In this document: piece by piece, positions 7,739 to 17,101 of the stretch
Layout: every line of letters starts with the position of its first letter
How positions within the stretch are numbered: the first letter of the stretch is position 1
Source of the DNA: Macrococcoides bohemicum
GTDB lineage: Bacteria > Bacillota > Bacilli > Staphylococcales > Staphylococcaceae
Assembly (NCBI RefSeq): GCF_042658685.1
Contig: NZ_JBHSQY010000028.1
DNA: 48,369 bases
Reading direction: 5' to 3' (one strand)
Notes under the pieces: generated by a model
The model's database searches: none
The model's input: only the letters and a program-made list of their open reading frames with translations
What the model was told of the DNA's origin: nothing
Made by a program: the position numbers and the translations under genes

Positions 7739-10700
7739 TTTGTTCTCCTTTCATTACTTCTTGAATAGCATCTATCTTCTCATCTTTCACACGGATATCC
7801 TGTGCATTTAAAATTGGATCGATATGACATACCGGTTTGAAATCACAAAAATCACACGGTAACTTATTATCATATGATAAAGGCATAATACTACAGTCTC
7901 CAGATAACACATTTTGCGCCGTCTGTTTAAAGTTATTACGATTATGTTCAATAAAGCGATAAAGCACATCGACAGGTAATACTTTTGATGCAGCAGTAAA
8001 TTCTCCTGATTTTTTTAAACTAGCAGGTACAATATCAGATTTATTCGATTCACTAATCGCATTATCAAAATAACTCACCAAGTCTAAATCATCAATAATA
8101 TAACCGTCCATCTTGTATGCCGCAGCTCTTTTCTTTAACAGATCTTCAGACATTTCATTTTTATGATTTAACTTAAGTTTTGGTTCATAAACATGAAAAT
8201 ACAGCATCCCTGCAGGAAGTGTTGTCTCTTTAAGTCCAAGGGCTGATTTATTTTGTAATACGACATCCATATACGTCATCATCTGCATCTGAATGCCATA
8301 ATAAACTTTTCGTAAGTCAAGGGCTGTAGACCCGGATTTATAGTCTATAACAGAGACATAATCCTGATTCATATGATTTAATATATCAATTCTATCTATC
8401 TGACCACTAATCTCGACCTTTTTTCCTGCAGGTAAATTAATCTTCTGGCTTTCAAGTGCTCCGCCTTTACCAAATCGAGTTTCAAATTTAGCCATCTTAA
8501 ATTTACTTTGTTTCTGATGTGACTGAATCATGCTAAATGTATCAGTCAGCATCGCTTCAATCTTAAGCATCATAAAACGATAATGTTGTTTAGAATACAT
8601 TATTTCAAACTGTACGTTCGGTAAATATTGTGCTAAATATTGACGTACTGCTTGTCTGATATCTTCTTTAGAAATGTTAAATAATTGGTCTTTAAACGTT
8701 TCACCTAAATAGGCCAATACTTCATGATAAATATTTCCAAGCTGGAAACTTTGCAGTTCATAATTATCACGAGGTCTTAGTCTTAATCCATGATCAGCAA
8801 AATGTTTAAAAGCACATTGATTATAGCTTTCAAAGCGCGATACACTCGCTTTTATAACATCACCATATAGTGTATCAATATTTATTTCATTCAGTGGTTT
8901 TGTCTGGTTACGGTATCTACCTAAATCAAATATGTCGCTGTATCCATTGTTAATGTAGTAGTTAATAATTGACTGCCACTCAGCATCCTGATAATGATGC
9001 GCTGCAACATTAATACCAGTATTTATCGTCGTTATACGTTCGTTTGGTTTAAATTCTGACGTGGTAACTGTATGGATAAGACTGATGCCTTTAATATCGT
9101 TAATATAAGGAGAAGGACGCATCGCCTCATAAGACTGATTCATCAAACTATATGACAGGAAAAGCAATTCAGAAGCATTGGTCATCGCTATATACGCAAC
9201 AAAACGTTCATCTTGTGTCAATAAATCAGTGGTTGGTGCTAATTTTAAGCCACCTATATCTGATATATTTCTTTTTTCATAATCGGTAATAATTGCATCT
9301 TCTTTTATTCGACGTGGTAATATTTCATCGTTCAATCCACAAACAAAAATAACTTTTTTATTTTCAACTTTAGCTAAATCTAAGTTCAAAATTTGTATTT
9401 GGTCCAACCCTTGTGGAGCTGCACTATATTCTAAAGCAACAAGGCCAACATCTAAGATTTCTGTCATTACTTGATAAGGTAAATCTTTATCTCGTAGTAC
9501 TTCAACAAAGTCGTCCAGCACTTGGTTAATGCCTGTTAACAATTGATCAAACTCAAGTGCCTTATAATTTTGGCCCGCTTCATGCATCTTATCACGACTT
9601 GCCATCAAATATTCAGGTAACTGAATTTCCAACAGAAATTGATATAAATATGTAGCAAATTCATTCGCATTCTCAGCACTCATTAAACTAATTCTTAAAG
9701 GTTCAATAATTTCCAGTGTTGTTTCAATGTATTGTGAAAACTGCTCCCAAACTTCCGTGGAATACATGTCATCCTTATTAAATTGAAGCTTTCTTCTTTG
9801 AATCAAGTCTTTATATTGCATACCTCGTGTTATCATTACATTTTCAAGCATATCAACAAACTGTATGTCTAATCGTTCAACATTTTTCGTGAGTAAACCT
9901 GTTTTTAATGCTCTAAACAGATGATCGATTTGATAAGTATTTTTGAAGAAATCAAGTAAAGAACGGATTAATTCTATACTATGGTGATGATGCATCACTT
10001 CTTTTTTATCTGTGTGATAAGGAATATTCAGTTGATTTGCTCTTTTAATCAAAGCATCCACATAAGATTGATCTCGATATAATACAGCGATATCTTTATA
10101 TCTGTATTCTGATTTTCCTAAGTTGTATATTTTATGCATTATTGCATTCACTTCAGACTGGATGTTATCTGATTCTAATAATTCAATAGTAGTTTCAGGT
10201 AAAGCATCTACATGAATTGCATCGAAATTTTCTTCTAAATGGTTTAAAGCTGTATTTTTAAAACGAAATTTCGTAATAAATTTTTTGATTTCAAAATCAA
10301 TTTGGGCAGCCTTTAAATATTCTGTAATATCATGATAAGTTTCTTCTGTTTTACGAAATAGATCACTTCGCTTTTCCGGATCAATCGTCAATGCAATCGT
10401 CACAGATTTTGCATGTCTACACAGTGCTAAAATAACTAAATATTCCATGGTCGTAAAATTATAAAATCCGTCTATATATATTTCAGATTGCTTTATTGAT
10501 GCAGATGATTCTATCAACTGAATTAAATGATAGAGGGTGTCTTCGGATTGCATAAATTCATTGTTCATTTCATTATTTAAATGATCATAAACAAGTGCAA
10601 TATCATGTAGTTTATCCTGCGTTCTTACTTCTAAGTTAGCAGTTGATAATGCTTTTAATTGCTCAACAGTAACATTATATTTTTTTAATTCACTAATCGT

Positions 10701-11075
10701 CTGACTGAGTTTTTGACTAAAGCCATAATACTGGCTCGATGTCTGGAAACGACGTAATTTTGTTTGTTGCTGTAATAATACATCATACGTCAACATCTCA
10801 ATACCCGCTTTTGAAATCAATGATAAATCCGTACCACCAAGTTCACTTTTCAGACGCCAGTATAATCGATCAAAAGAATATATTGCCGTGCGCATACTTC
10901 CTTTAATTAATTCATCATGACTTAACGCCTGTTCAATTGAAAATGTACTCTGTCTCGGTGCTATCATAATAATTGGATCACCTAATGCTTGCTCTTTAAG
11001 TTTATCTTTAATAGATTCGATAATATATTGCGTTTTACCTGTACCACGTCTACCCATCAAAAATTTAACGGACAT
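7716..11075 (-). CDS. addB: ATP-dependent helicase/nuclease subunit B, AddB (RexB)
   Basis: AddB is the Chi-recognising partner of AddA, with a degenerate helicase part and a second nuclease. The 1119-aa protein begins with a Walker A, GRRGTGKT. Its C-terminal nuclease domain has QIDRID and VIDYKSG. The four cysteines of the [4Fe-4S] staple are present: Cys754 (in NQCAFKHF) and CDFCDFKPVC (1074, 1077, 1083). All key residues are intact. AGGAGGT lies 8 nt before the ATG, and directly upstream of that ribosome binding site sits the spsB terminator, leaving no room for a promoter between them. addA follows with overlap. Confidence 0.97.
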   Translation of the reverse strand: MSVKFLMGRRGTGKTQYIIESIKDKLKEQALGDPIIMIAPRQSTFSIEQALSHDELIKGSMRTAIYSFDRLYWRLKSELGGTDLSLISKAGIEMLTYDVLLQQQTKLRRFQTSSQYYGFSQKLSQTISELKKYNVTVEQLKALSTANLEVRTQDKLHDIALVYDHLNNEMNNEFMQSEDTLYHLIQLIESSASIKQSEIYIDGFYNFTTMEYLVILALCRHAKSVTIALTIDPEKRSDLFRKTEETYHDITEYLKAAQIDFEIKKFITKFRFKNTALNHLEENFDAIHVDALPETTIELLESDNIQSEVNAIMHKIYNLGKSEYRYKDIAVLYRDQSYVDALIKRANQLNIPYHTDKKEVMHHHHSIELIRSLLDFFKNTYQIDHLFRALKTGLLTKNVERLDIQFVDMLENVMITRGMQYKDLIQRRKLQFNKDDMYSTEVWEQFSQYIETTLEIIEPLRISLMSAENANEFATYLYQFLLEIQLPEYLMASRDKMHEAGQNYKALEFDQLLTGINQVLDDFVEVLRDKDLPYQVMTEILDVGLVALEYSAAPQGLDQIQILNLDLAKVENKKVIFVCGLNDEILPRRIKEDAIITDYEKRNISDIGGLKLAPTTDLLTQDERFVAYIAMTNASELLFLSYSLMNQSYEAMRPSPYINDIKGISLIHTVTTSEFKPNERITTINTGINVAAHHYQDAEWQSIINYYINNGYSDIFDLGRYRNQTKPLNEINIDTLYGDVIKASVSRFESYNQCAFKHFADHGLRLRPRDNYELQSFQLGNIYHEVLAYLGETFKDQLFNISKEDIRQAVRQYLAQYLPNVQFEIMYSKQHYRFMMLKIEAMLTDTFSMIQSHQKQSKFKMAKFETRFGKGGALESQKINLPAGKKVEISGQIDRIDILNHMNQDYVSVIDYKSGSTALDLRKVYYGIQMQMMTYMDVVLQNKSALGLKETTLPAGMLYFHVYEPKLKLNHKNEMSEDLLKKRAAAYKMDGYIIDDLDLVSYFDNAISESNKSDIVPASLKKSGEFTAASKVLPVDVLYRFIEHNRNNFKQTAQNVLSGDCSIMPLSYDNKLPCDFCDFKPVCHIDPILNAQDIRVKDEKIDAIQEVMKGEQNDGDDVD

Positions 11076-11089
11076 AAAATTTACCTCCT

Positions 11090-11129
11090 AAAAAAAATGC
11101 ACTTCTTATAATAAATTATAAAAAGTGCA
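11090..11129 (-). terminator. Terminator after spsB, touching the addB ribosome binding site
   Basis: TGCACTT (11123-11129 and 11098-11104) plus a further TTATAA pairing form a 14-bp stem with one T-G step. It is followed by eight U on the minus strand (11097-11090). The next bases are the AGGAGGT of addB (11089-11083). Confidence 0.8.
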
Positions 11130-11136
11130 GTAGTTT

Positions 11137-11697
11137 TTATTTTGAATCAAAATTGTAATGAAAACTATTGAATGGCCAGTAGCGTAATGCAACTTCACCG
11201 ACCACCTGATCCTCTTTAATTAAACCAAAATAACGGCTATCTTTACTTACTTCACGATTATCACCTAATACAAGTAAGCTATCTTCAGGTATCTTATTTT
11301 TACCATTAGCGTTTGCTAAATCTTTAACGCTAAAATTTTCAGTTAATAAAATATTTGTTTTTGCTACTTTATTTTCTTCAAGATAAGGTTCATCTACTTT
11401 TTTTCCATTCACAAATAATTGATCATCTTTATATTCAACTGTATCACCTGCATTACCGATAACACGTTTTACATAGTCTGCTTTTTCATCTGCATGGAAA
11501 ACAATTACATCACCATTGTCAATATTTCCTAATGTATAGCCAATCTTGTTCACAATTACTTTTTCTCCGTCTTTTAAAGTAGGATCCATTGAATCTCCTT
11601 TTACGGTATATGTTACAAATAAAAATTGATTAATTACAAATATTAAAGCTACTGCAACTACTATCGCAATCAACCATTCTACGATTTCCTTCTTCAA
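11137..11697 (-). CDS. spsB: Type I signal peptidase SpsB
   Basis: This leader peptidase removes signal peptides from Sec-exported proteins at the outer face of the membrane. The 186-aa protein has one N-terminal membrane anchor (about 8-28). The catalytic Ser36 is in GDSMDPT and the general base Lys77 in DYVKRVIG, numbered exactly as in Staphylococcus aureus SpsB. The family boxes VLGDNREVSKDSR and the closing box with FGLI are also present. It is the second gene of an spsA-spsB pair, 11 nt after spsA, and is followed by a strong terminator. In S. aureus the orthologue is essential. Confidence 0.95.
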   Translation of the reverse strand: MKKEIVEWLIAIVVAVALIFVINQFLFVTYTVKGDSMDPTLKDGEKVIVNKIGYTLGNIDNGDVIVFHADEKADYVKRVIGNAGDTVEYKDDQLFVNGKKVDEPYLEENKVAKTNILLTENFSVKDLANANGKNKIPEDSLLVLGDNREVSKDSRYFGLIKEDQVVGEVALRYWPFNSFHYNFDSK

Positions 11698-11708
11698 ATT
11701 GCCACCTC

Positions 11709-12197
11709 TTATTTTTTATTCTGCCAATACGTATAAATCACTTTTCCTAACATTTGATTTCGACTGATACATCCATATGTTCTTGAGTCAGTACTATCAT
11801 TAATATTGTCACCAAGAACTAAATAACAATCTTGCGGAACAGTACGATACTTTCTCATCTTATCATGCAGCAATAGCTTCATCGACGAATCACTGTATCT
11901 TGACTTCTTTCCATTAATATAAAGCGTATCCTTAGATATTTTTATGTAATCACCCGGCGTTGCAATAATACGTTTTATCATAGTTTCATTTTCATTCAGT
12001 TTAAAAAAGTAAACATCATCTATTTGGGGTTCAATTACAATATCAATAAATTGATTGACGAGTACACGATCACCATCATGATATGTAGGTTCCATTGAGT
12101 GACCAACAATAATATAGTTAGAAATAAAAAATGAACGTAATAATATGACAAAAATCAGTGAAAATATTAACGAAATGATAATACTTTTAATTTTCAT
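11709..12197 (-). CDS. spsA: Type I signal peptidase SpsA-like paralogue with an intact catalytic dyad
   Basis: The 162-aa protein has a single N-terminal membrane helix (about 5-27) and the signal peptidase boxes GHSMEPTYHDGDRVLVN, MIKRIIATPGD and LVLGDNINDSTDSR. Ser34 and Lys75 stand at the nucleophile and base positions. From established knowledge, S. aureus SpsA is considered inactive because both residues are replaced; here both are kept, so I infer an active second peptidase. The ATG overlaps the end of the upstream membrane-protein gene by four bases (ATGA), and spsB follows 11 nt later. It is shorter than SpsB and diverges strongly from it outside the boxes. Confidence 0.9.
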   Translation of the reverse strand: MKIKSIIISLIFSLIFVILLRSFFISNYIIVGHSMEPTYHDGDRVLVNQFIDIVIEPQIDDVYFFKLNENETMIKRIIATPGDYIKISKDTLYINGKKSRYSDSSMKLLLHDKMRKYRTVPQDCYLVLGDNINDSTDSRTYGCISRNQMLGKVIYTYWQNKK

Positions 12198-12793
12198 CGT
12201 TTGGCCTCGTTATGTGTAATACTTCTTTCAATAAGCTTTCCAATCATCCATAAAATGAATAAAGCTATAGCTACAATTATACTCTTTTTCGGCTCTCTAA
12301 CAAAGGAATATATATCATTACCTATAAAACTTAATATGAATAACATAACTGCTTTTCCGCTTAAAACAGCGATAAGATATTGTTTCAAAGGTATTGTACT
12401 TAACCCTGCGACAACATTTATCACACTTGATGGTGTAAATGGAAAACATAATAAAATGAATAACGGCATGACACCTTTTTCATCAATACGTCTAATAAAC
12501 TTTAACGTATGAGGGTGTTTATTGAGATGCCTCAGAAATTTGTGTTGTCCGTATTTCCTTATTAATAGAAATACAATATATGCACCACAAAAAGCACCCA
12601 ACCAGGTAATAATAAACCCCCAATAAAGCCCATAGGTATTCACATTAACAACTGCAAATAAAGCAATCGGTAATATCGGTATAAATGCTTCGAAAAAAGG
12701 TAGTAAGAATGCAATGATGATACCAAATGATTGAAAAGTATCAAAGTATCCTTTGATTGCTTCTTCACTAAAATACTGCATTATAAAATCCAT
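12194..12793 (-). CDS. TVP38/TMEM64 (DedA-like, VTT domain) membrane protein, YhjE-like
   Basis: This 199-aa membrane protein carries the VTT/SNARE-associated core: FEAFIPILPIALFAV (re-entrant helix with an acidic residue and prolines), GAFCGAYIVFLLIRKYG, and FTPSSVINVVAGLS followed by the SGKAVMLF helix. About five hydrophobic segments are visible. Proteins of this superfamily are linked to lipid flipping or transport across the membrane and to membrane homeostasis. I chose the ATG at 12793 because AGGTGG lies 6 nt upstream; the GTG at 12811 has no comparable site. It overlaps spsA by four bases, placing it in one transcript with spsA-spsB. Confidence 0.8.
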   Translation of the reverse strand: MDFIMQYFSEEAIKGYFDTFQSFGIIIAFLLPFFEAFIPILPIALFAVVNVNTYGLYWGFIITWLGAFCGAYIVFLLIRKYGQHKFLRHLNKHPHTLKFIRRIDEKGVMPLFILLCFPFTPSSVINVVAGLSTIPLKQYLIAVLSGKAVMLFILSFIGNDIYSFVREPKKSIIVAIALFILWMIGKLIERSITHNEAKR

Positions 12794-12843
12794 AACGCCA
12801 CCTACTCTCACCTCATTTTATCGAAAGTAAAGAAAAAGTGCAT

Positions 12844-12872
12844 TAAAAAAGCTAAGGCAATACGCCTTAGCT
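12844..12872 (-). terminator. Terminator after pgi
   Basis: GCTAAGGC (12851-12858) and GCCTTAGC (12864-12871) pair around a 5-nt loop. Six U follow on the minus strand. Confidence 0.85.
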
Positions 12873-12888
12873 CAAAAAGTCAACAATA

Positions 12889-14235
12889 TTATTGATTCAA
12901 ACGTGCTTCAAGTTCAGCTTTTTTATCTTCAAATCCTGGTTTACCTAATAATGCGAACATATTCTGTTTATATGCTTCAACTCCAGGTTGGTTAAATGGA
13001 TTCACACCTAGTAAATAGCCGCTCATCGCTACACCTAATTCAAAGAAATAAACCATGTAACCAAACGTGAACGCATCAAGTTGTGGTACTTCAACAACCA
13101 AGTTCGGCACACCACCATCACTATGGGCTAGAATAGTTCCCTGGAATGCTTTCGTATTAACAAAATCTAATGTTTTACCTGCTAAGAAGTTTAATCCATC
13201 TAAATCATTCTCATCAGCTTCAATCGTAATATCAGCTCTTGGATTTTGTACTTTCACAACTGTTTCGAAAATGTCACGGCGTCCTTCCTGAACATACTGA
13301 CCTAATGAATGTAAGTCAGTAGAGAAGTTTGCACTTGAGGGATAAATACCTTTAAAGTCTTTACCTTCTGATTCACCGAATAATTGTTTCCACCATTCGT
13401 TAAAATATTGAAGACTCGGCTCATAGTTGATTAACATTTCGATTGTGTAACCTTTATTATAAAGAACATTACGAATAACGGCATATTGATATGCAATATT
13501 TTCTTCTAAGTTATCTGAACCTAAATCGATACGCGCTTGATCTGCACCTTGCATCATCGCTTCAATATCATGACCACTTGCTGCAATCGGTAATAATCCT
13601 ACAGCTGTTAATACTGAGAAACGTCCTCCCACATCATCAGGTACTACAAATGTTTCGTATCCTTCAGTTGTTGCAAGTGATTTTAAAGCACCTTTAGCTT
13701 TATCAGTAGTCGCATAAATTCTAGACTTTGCGCCTTCTTTACCGTATTTCTCTTCTAATATTTTCTTAAATACACGGAATGCTACAGCAGGTTCTGTTGT
13801 AGTTCCTGATTTTGAGATAACGTTAACTGAGAATTCTTTATCTTTTACATATTCGATTAAGTCGCTTAAGTATGAAGAAGATAACTGGTGCCCTGCAAAG
13901 ATGATTTGAGGTTTACCTTGTTCAGTTTTTAAATGATCAAACGATTTGTTTAACATTTCAATCGCTGCACGCGCTCCTAAATAAGAGCCACCAATTCCGA
14001 TAACTACCAGCACTTCACTATCAGACTGAATCTTTTTCGCAGCAGCCTGAATACGTGCAAATTCTTCTTTATCATAATCTTTCGGTAAGTTCACCCATCC
14101 TAGAAAGTCACTACCAGCACCTGTACCGTCATGAATTGTGCTGTGTACGTTCTTAACGATTGACTGCATTTGCTCTAATTCGTGTTGACCAAAAAAAGTT
14201 TCAGCTGTACTGTAATCAAATTTAATATGTGTCAT
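12889..14235 (-). CDS. pgi: Glucose-6-phosphate isomerase
   Basis: Pgi interconverts glucose-6-phosphate and fructose-6-phosphate at the top of glycolysis. The 448-aa length fits the short bacterial Pgi class. Signatures seen are VIGIGGSYLGARAAIE, the phosphate-binding SKSGTTTEPAVAFR, DDVGGRFSVLTAVGLLPIA, FGESEGK with the catalytic Glu, and the C-terminal VNPFNQPGVEAYK with the conserved Lys. The start at 14235 (MTHIKF) has AGGAGG 7 nt upstream; the longer reading from 14262 does not. It is transcribed divergently from argG, from its own promoter, and ends in a strong terminator. Confidence 0.97.
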   Translation of the reverse strand: MTHIKFDYSTAETFFGQHELEQMQSIVKNVHSTIHDGTGAGSDFLGWVNLPKDYDKEEFARIQAAAKKIQSDSEVLVVIGIGGSYLGARAAIEMLNKSFDHLKTEQGKPQIIFAGHQLSSSYLSDLIEYVKDKEFSVNVISKSGTTTEPAVAFRVFKKILEEKYGKEGAKSRIYATTDKAKGALKSLATTEGYETFVVPDDVGGRFSVLTAVGLLPIAASGHDIEAMMQGADQARIDLGSDNLEENIAYQYAVIRNVLYNKGYTIEMLINYEPSLQYFNEWWKQLFGESEGKDFKGIYPSSANFSTDLHSLGQYVQEGRRDIFETVVKVQNPRADITIEADENDLDGLNFLAGKTLDFVNTKAFQGTILAHSDGGVPNLVVEVPQLDAFTFGYMVYFFELGVAMSGYLLGVNPFNQPGVEAYKQNMFALLGKPGFEDKKAELEARLNQ

Positions 14236-14266
14236 TATATATCCTCCTGTTTGTAAATTCACATTT

Positions 14267-14295
14267 ATTGTACTCTATCCAAACATACATCTCAA
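14267..14295 (-). promoter_or_regulatory. Likely SigA promoter of pgi
   Basis: Minus-strand TTGAGA (14295-14290), a 17-nt spacer, then TACAAT (14272-14267). This ends about 31 nt upstream of the pgi start. A cre-like element lies 13 bp upstream of the -35. Confidence 0.7.
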
Positions 14296-14307
14296 TGGAA
14301 TCGCATT

Positions 14308-14323
14308 TTGTAAGCGTATACAT
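14308..14323. promoter_or_regulatory. cre-like CcpA site between pgi and argG
   Basis: TTGTAAGCGTATACAT matches every fixed position of the Gram-positive cre consensus WTGNAANCGNWNNCWW. It sits just upstream of the pgi -35 and about 120 bp upstream of the argG -35. CcpA control of argGH is described in S. aureus, and cre sites upstream of a -35 can also activate glycolytic genes. Which gene this site serves is inference. Confidence 0.6.
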
Positions 14324-14429
14324 AGTTATAAAATTAAAATTTTATGACAATTGATTTTTGCGTAGTATACCTAACGTAGAGCGTTTAAATGATGATCAAA
14401 CAAATTTATTTTTTATAATTATGCACTTT

Positions 14430-14449
14430 TATGAATAAAATACTTGAAG
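14430..14449 (+). promoter_or_regulatory. ARG box (ArgR/AhrC operator) over the argG -35
   Basis: TATGAATAAAATACTTGAAG resembles the Bacillus ARG box CATGAATAAAAATKCAAK, with a small insertion in the right half. It overlaps the -35 TTGAAG, which fits arginine-dependent repression. A second half-site-like stretch, ATATTAATTCATAATAT (14480-14496), lies downstream of the -10. Confidence 0.6.
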
Positions 14450-14472
14450 TCAATTTTCTATTCTGCTATCTT
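14444..14472 (+). promoter_or_regulatory. Likely argGH promoter
   Basis: TTGAAG (14444-14449), a 17-nt spacer and TATCTT (14467-14472) lie 54 nt upstream of the argG ATG. The -10 is only a 4/6 match, which is common for a regulated promoter. Confidence 0.5.
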
Positions 14473-14526
14473 TATATGTATATTAATTCATAATATCAAA
14501 TATTTATTACTAAGGAGTTTTTATTT

Positions 14527-15732
14527 ATGACAAAAGAAAAAGTTGTACTTGCATACTCAGGAGGTTTAGATACTAGTGTTGCGATTCAATGGCTTATTGA
14601 AAAAGGATATGATGTCATCGCTTGTTGTCTAGACGTTGGCGAAGGTAAAGATCTTCAGACTGTAAAAGAAAAAGCTCTTACAGTTGGAGCAATCGAATCC
14701 ATTATGTTAGACCAGGTAGAAGTTTATGCAAAAGATTATTTAAGCTATGCGATTAAAGGTAATACTTTATATGAAAATACATATCCTTTAATTTCTGCAC
14801 TTAGCCGTCCACTTATCGCTAAAGAACTTGTAAAAGTTGCACATCAGTTCGATGCGCAATATATCGCACATGGGTGTACAGGAAAAGGAAATGACCAGGT
14901 ACGTTTTGAGGTTGCAATCCATAGTTTAGATCCGAGCATAAAAACGTTAGCACCTGTGCGTGATTGGGGATTTAGTCGTGAAGAAGAAATTGAATACGCT
15001 AAAGTTCATACCATCCCTATTCCAATCAATCTCGACTCACCTTATTCAATCGACCAAAATTTATGGGGAAGAAGTAACGAATGTGGTATTTTAGAAAATC
15101 CATATGTAGAACCACCAGAAGATGCCTACGAATTAACAAAGTCACCCGTTGATGCTCAAGACAATCCAGTTTATCTCGAAATTACGTTTAAAGATGGACT
15201 GCCAACTGAAATCGATGGAGAAAACTTACCATTACATACACTGATTAAACAACTGAATAAAATAGGTGGAGAACACGGCGTCGGTAGAATTGATCACGTT
15301 GAAAATAGACTTGTCGGTATTAAATCTCGTGAAGTCTATGAAGCACCAGGTGCTATGATTATTATTAATGCCCACCAGGCTTTAGAAACAATAACGCTTA
15401 CGAAAGATGTGCAACACTTTAAACCATATGTGGAACAACAATTTGCAAACCTCATTTATAATGGCCTATACTTCTCTCCATTATCAGATCATATTAGAAA
15501 TATGCTGAATGATATGCAGCAATATGTAAATGGAAAAGTTAAAGTTAAACTGTATAAAGGAAATATTACTGTTGTTGGACGTACAAGTGATAACTCATTA
15601 TATAATGAGAAACTCGCAACATATACAAAAGAAGATGCGTTTAATCAACAAGCAAGTGTCGGCTTTATTGAAATATACGAATTACCTACAAAATTAGCTA
15701 CAGAAGTTTACAGAGGTGATTTTAATGAGTGA
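14527..15732 (+). CDS. argG: Argininosuccinate synthase
   Basis: ArgG joins citrulline and aspartate, with ATP cleaved to AMP and PPi, in the next-to-last step of arginine synthesis. The 401-aa protein starts with the adenylating PP-loop AYSGGLDTSVAIQW and has GCTGKGNDQVRFE and SPYSIDQNLWGRSNECG, all family hallmarks. AAGGAG lies upstream of the ATG. It forms an operon with argH, whose ATG overlaps the argG end by eight bases. No argF, argJ or carAB lies nearby, so the citrulline source is not visible. In S. aureus argGH also serves arginine synthesis from proline, which fits the nearby pruA and rocD genes. Confidence 0.97.
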   Translation: MTKEKVVLAYSGGLDTSVAIQWLIEKGYDVIACCLDVGEGKDLQTVKEKALTVGAIESIMLDQVEVYAKDYLSYAIKGNTLYENTYPLISALSRPLIAKELVKVAHQFDAQYIAHGCTGKGNDQVRFEVAIHSLDPSIKTLAPVRDWGFSREEEIEYAKVHTIPIPINLDSPYSIDQNLWGRSNECGILENPYVEPPEDAYELTKSPVDAQDNPVYLEITFKDGLPTEIDGENLPLHTLIKQLNKIGGEHGVGRIDHVENRLVGIKSREVYEAPGAMIIINAHQALETITLTKDVQHFKPYVEQQFANLIYNGLYFSPLSDHIRNMLNDMQQYVNGKVKVKLYKGNITVVGRTSDNSLYNEKLATYTKEDAFNQQASVGFIEIYELPTKLATEVYRGDFNE

Positions 15733-17101
15733 TGCATTATGGGGAGGACGCTTTGAAGCATCCATGGATGCGCTCGTTGAGAAATTCAATCAGTCTATCG
15801 ATGTTGATCAGGCCCTGTTTTATGAAGATATTGAAGGCAGTATTGCGCATGTCACAATGCTTGGTAGTAGTAATATCTTAACGCATGATGAAACAAAGCA
15901 AATTAAAGAAGGGCTCGAATCACTTAAGTTGGATCATCAAAACAATGCACTTACTTTTTCATCAAAGTATGAAGATATTCACTTGAATATTGAACATCTG
16001 TTGACCGAAAAAATTGGGCCAGTTGCCGGAAAACTTCATACTGGGCGTTCACGTAATGATCAGGTGGCGACAGATATGCATTTATTTACCGTGAAAAAAG
16101 TGAAGCTAATGATTAAAACAATAACAAAACTTCAGGAAAGTATTATCCGTGTTGCAGAAGATAATATCGAAGTCATTATTCCAGGCTATACACATCTACA
16201 ACGTGCCCAACCGATACTATTATCACATCATTTGATGAGTTATTTCTGGATGTTACAACGTGATAAGGAAAGATTAGAGGAAAGTCTATCACGCATTAAT
16301 GTATCGCCGCTTGGTTCAGGTGCTTTAGCAGGAACTACTTATCCAATCAATCAGCAACATACTGCTGAACTATTAAACTTTGATCACATTTACCCAAATA
16401 GTATTGATGCAGTAAGTGATCGAGATTATATTCTTGAGACAATGAACAATATCAATCTAATCATGATGCATCTATCCAGATTATCAGAAGAAATCATCAT
16501 TTGGTGTTCTCATGAATTTAACTTTATTACGTTGAGTGATGCTTATTCTACAGGATCATCTATTATGCCTCAAAAGAAAAATCCTGATATGGCAGAACTC
16601 GTACGTGGCAAATCTGGAACAGTCGCTGGCAATTATATTGGTATGCTAATGACACTTAAATCATTGCCGCTTGCCTATAATAAAGATTTACAGGAAGATA
16701 AGAAATCATTCTTTGACTCAATTGAGACTTGTTTAGATAGTTTAACAATCTATAGCGGGATGATCGATACAATGCAAATTAATAAAGAAAATATTTCAAA
16801 TACGCTTGAACAAGACTTTTCAAATGCAACTGAACTTGCTGATTACCTCGTAAGTTTCGGAATTCCGTTTAGAGAAGCACACGCTATAACAGGTAAACTC
16901 GTCGCTGATTGTATAAAAGAGGATATATATTTAAAAGATGTGACGTTAGAAAGATACAAAGCGATTCATCCTGAAATTAGTGATGAAATTTATATTATAT
17001 TAGCTCCAAAATCTGCTGTTGAACGAAGAACAAATTATAACGGTACAAGCACTCAATCAGTATTAGCACAAATAAAACAAGGCAAGTCTAAGTTATATTA
17101 G
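15725..17101 (+). CDS. argH: Argininosuccinate lyase
   Basis: ArgH splits argininosuccinate into arginine and fumarate, in the cytoplasm as a homotetramer. The 458-aa protein carries the fumarase/aspartase superfamily regions: HTGRSRNDQVATDMHLF, GYTHLQRAQPILLSHH, SPLGSGALAGTTYPI, and the mobile-loop signature SSIMPQKKNPDMAELVRGK with the catalytic Ser. The ATG at 15725 (MSDALWGGRF) is preceded by AGAGGTGA, so I prefer it to the in-frame GTG at 15716. The end of the gene lies inside the shared terminator. Confidence 0.97.
   Translation: MSDALWGGRFEASMDALVEKFNQSIDVDQALFYEDIEGSIAHVTMLGSSNILTHDETKQIKEGLESLKLDHQNNALTFSSKYEDIHLNIEHLLTEKIGPVAGKLHTGRSRNDQVATDMHLFTVKKVKLMIKTITKLQESIIRVAEDNIEVIIPGYTHLQRAQPILLSHHLMSYFWMLQRDKERLEESLSRINVSPLGSGALAGTTYPINQQHTAELLNFDHIYPNSIDAVSDRDYILETMNNINLIMMHLSRLSEEIIIWCSHEFNFITLSDAYSTGSSIMPQKKNPDMAELVRGKSGTVAGNYIGMLMTLKSLPLAYNKDLQEDKKSFFDSIETCLDSLTIYSGMIDTMQINKENISNTLEQDFSNATELADYLVSFGIPFREAHAITGKLVADCIKEDIYLKDVTLERYKAIHPEISDEIYIILAPKSAVERRTNYNGTSTQSVLAQIKQGKSKLY

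Noticed and set aside
12201..12512. Plus-strand open frame of 103 codons over the TVP38-like gene
   Set aside because: It lies wholly antisense to a clear membrane-protein gene and has no ribosome binding site or recognisable domain.
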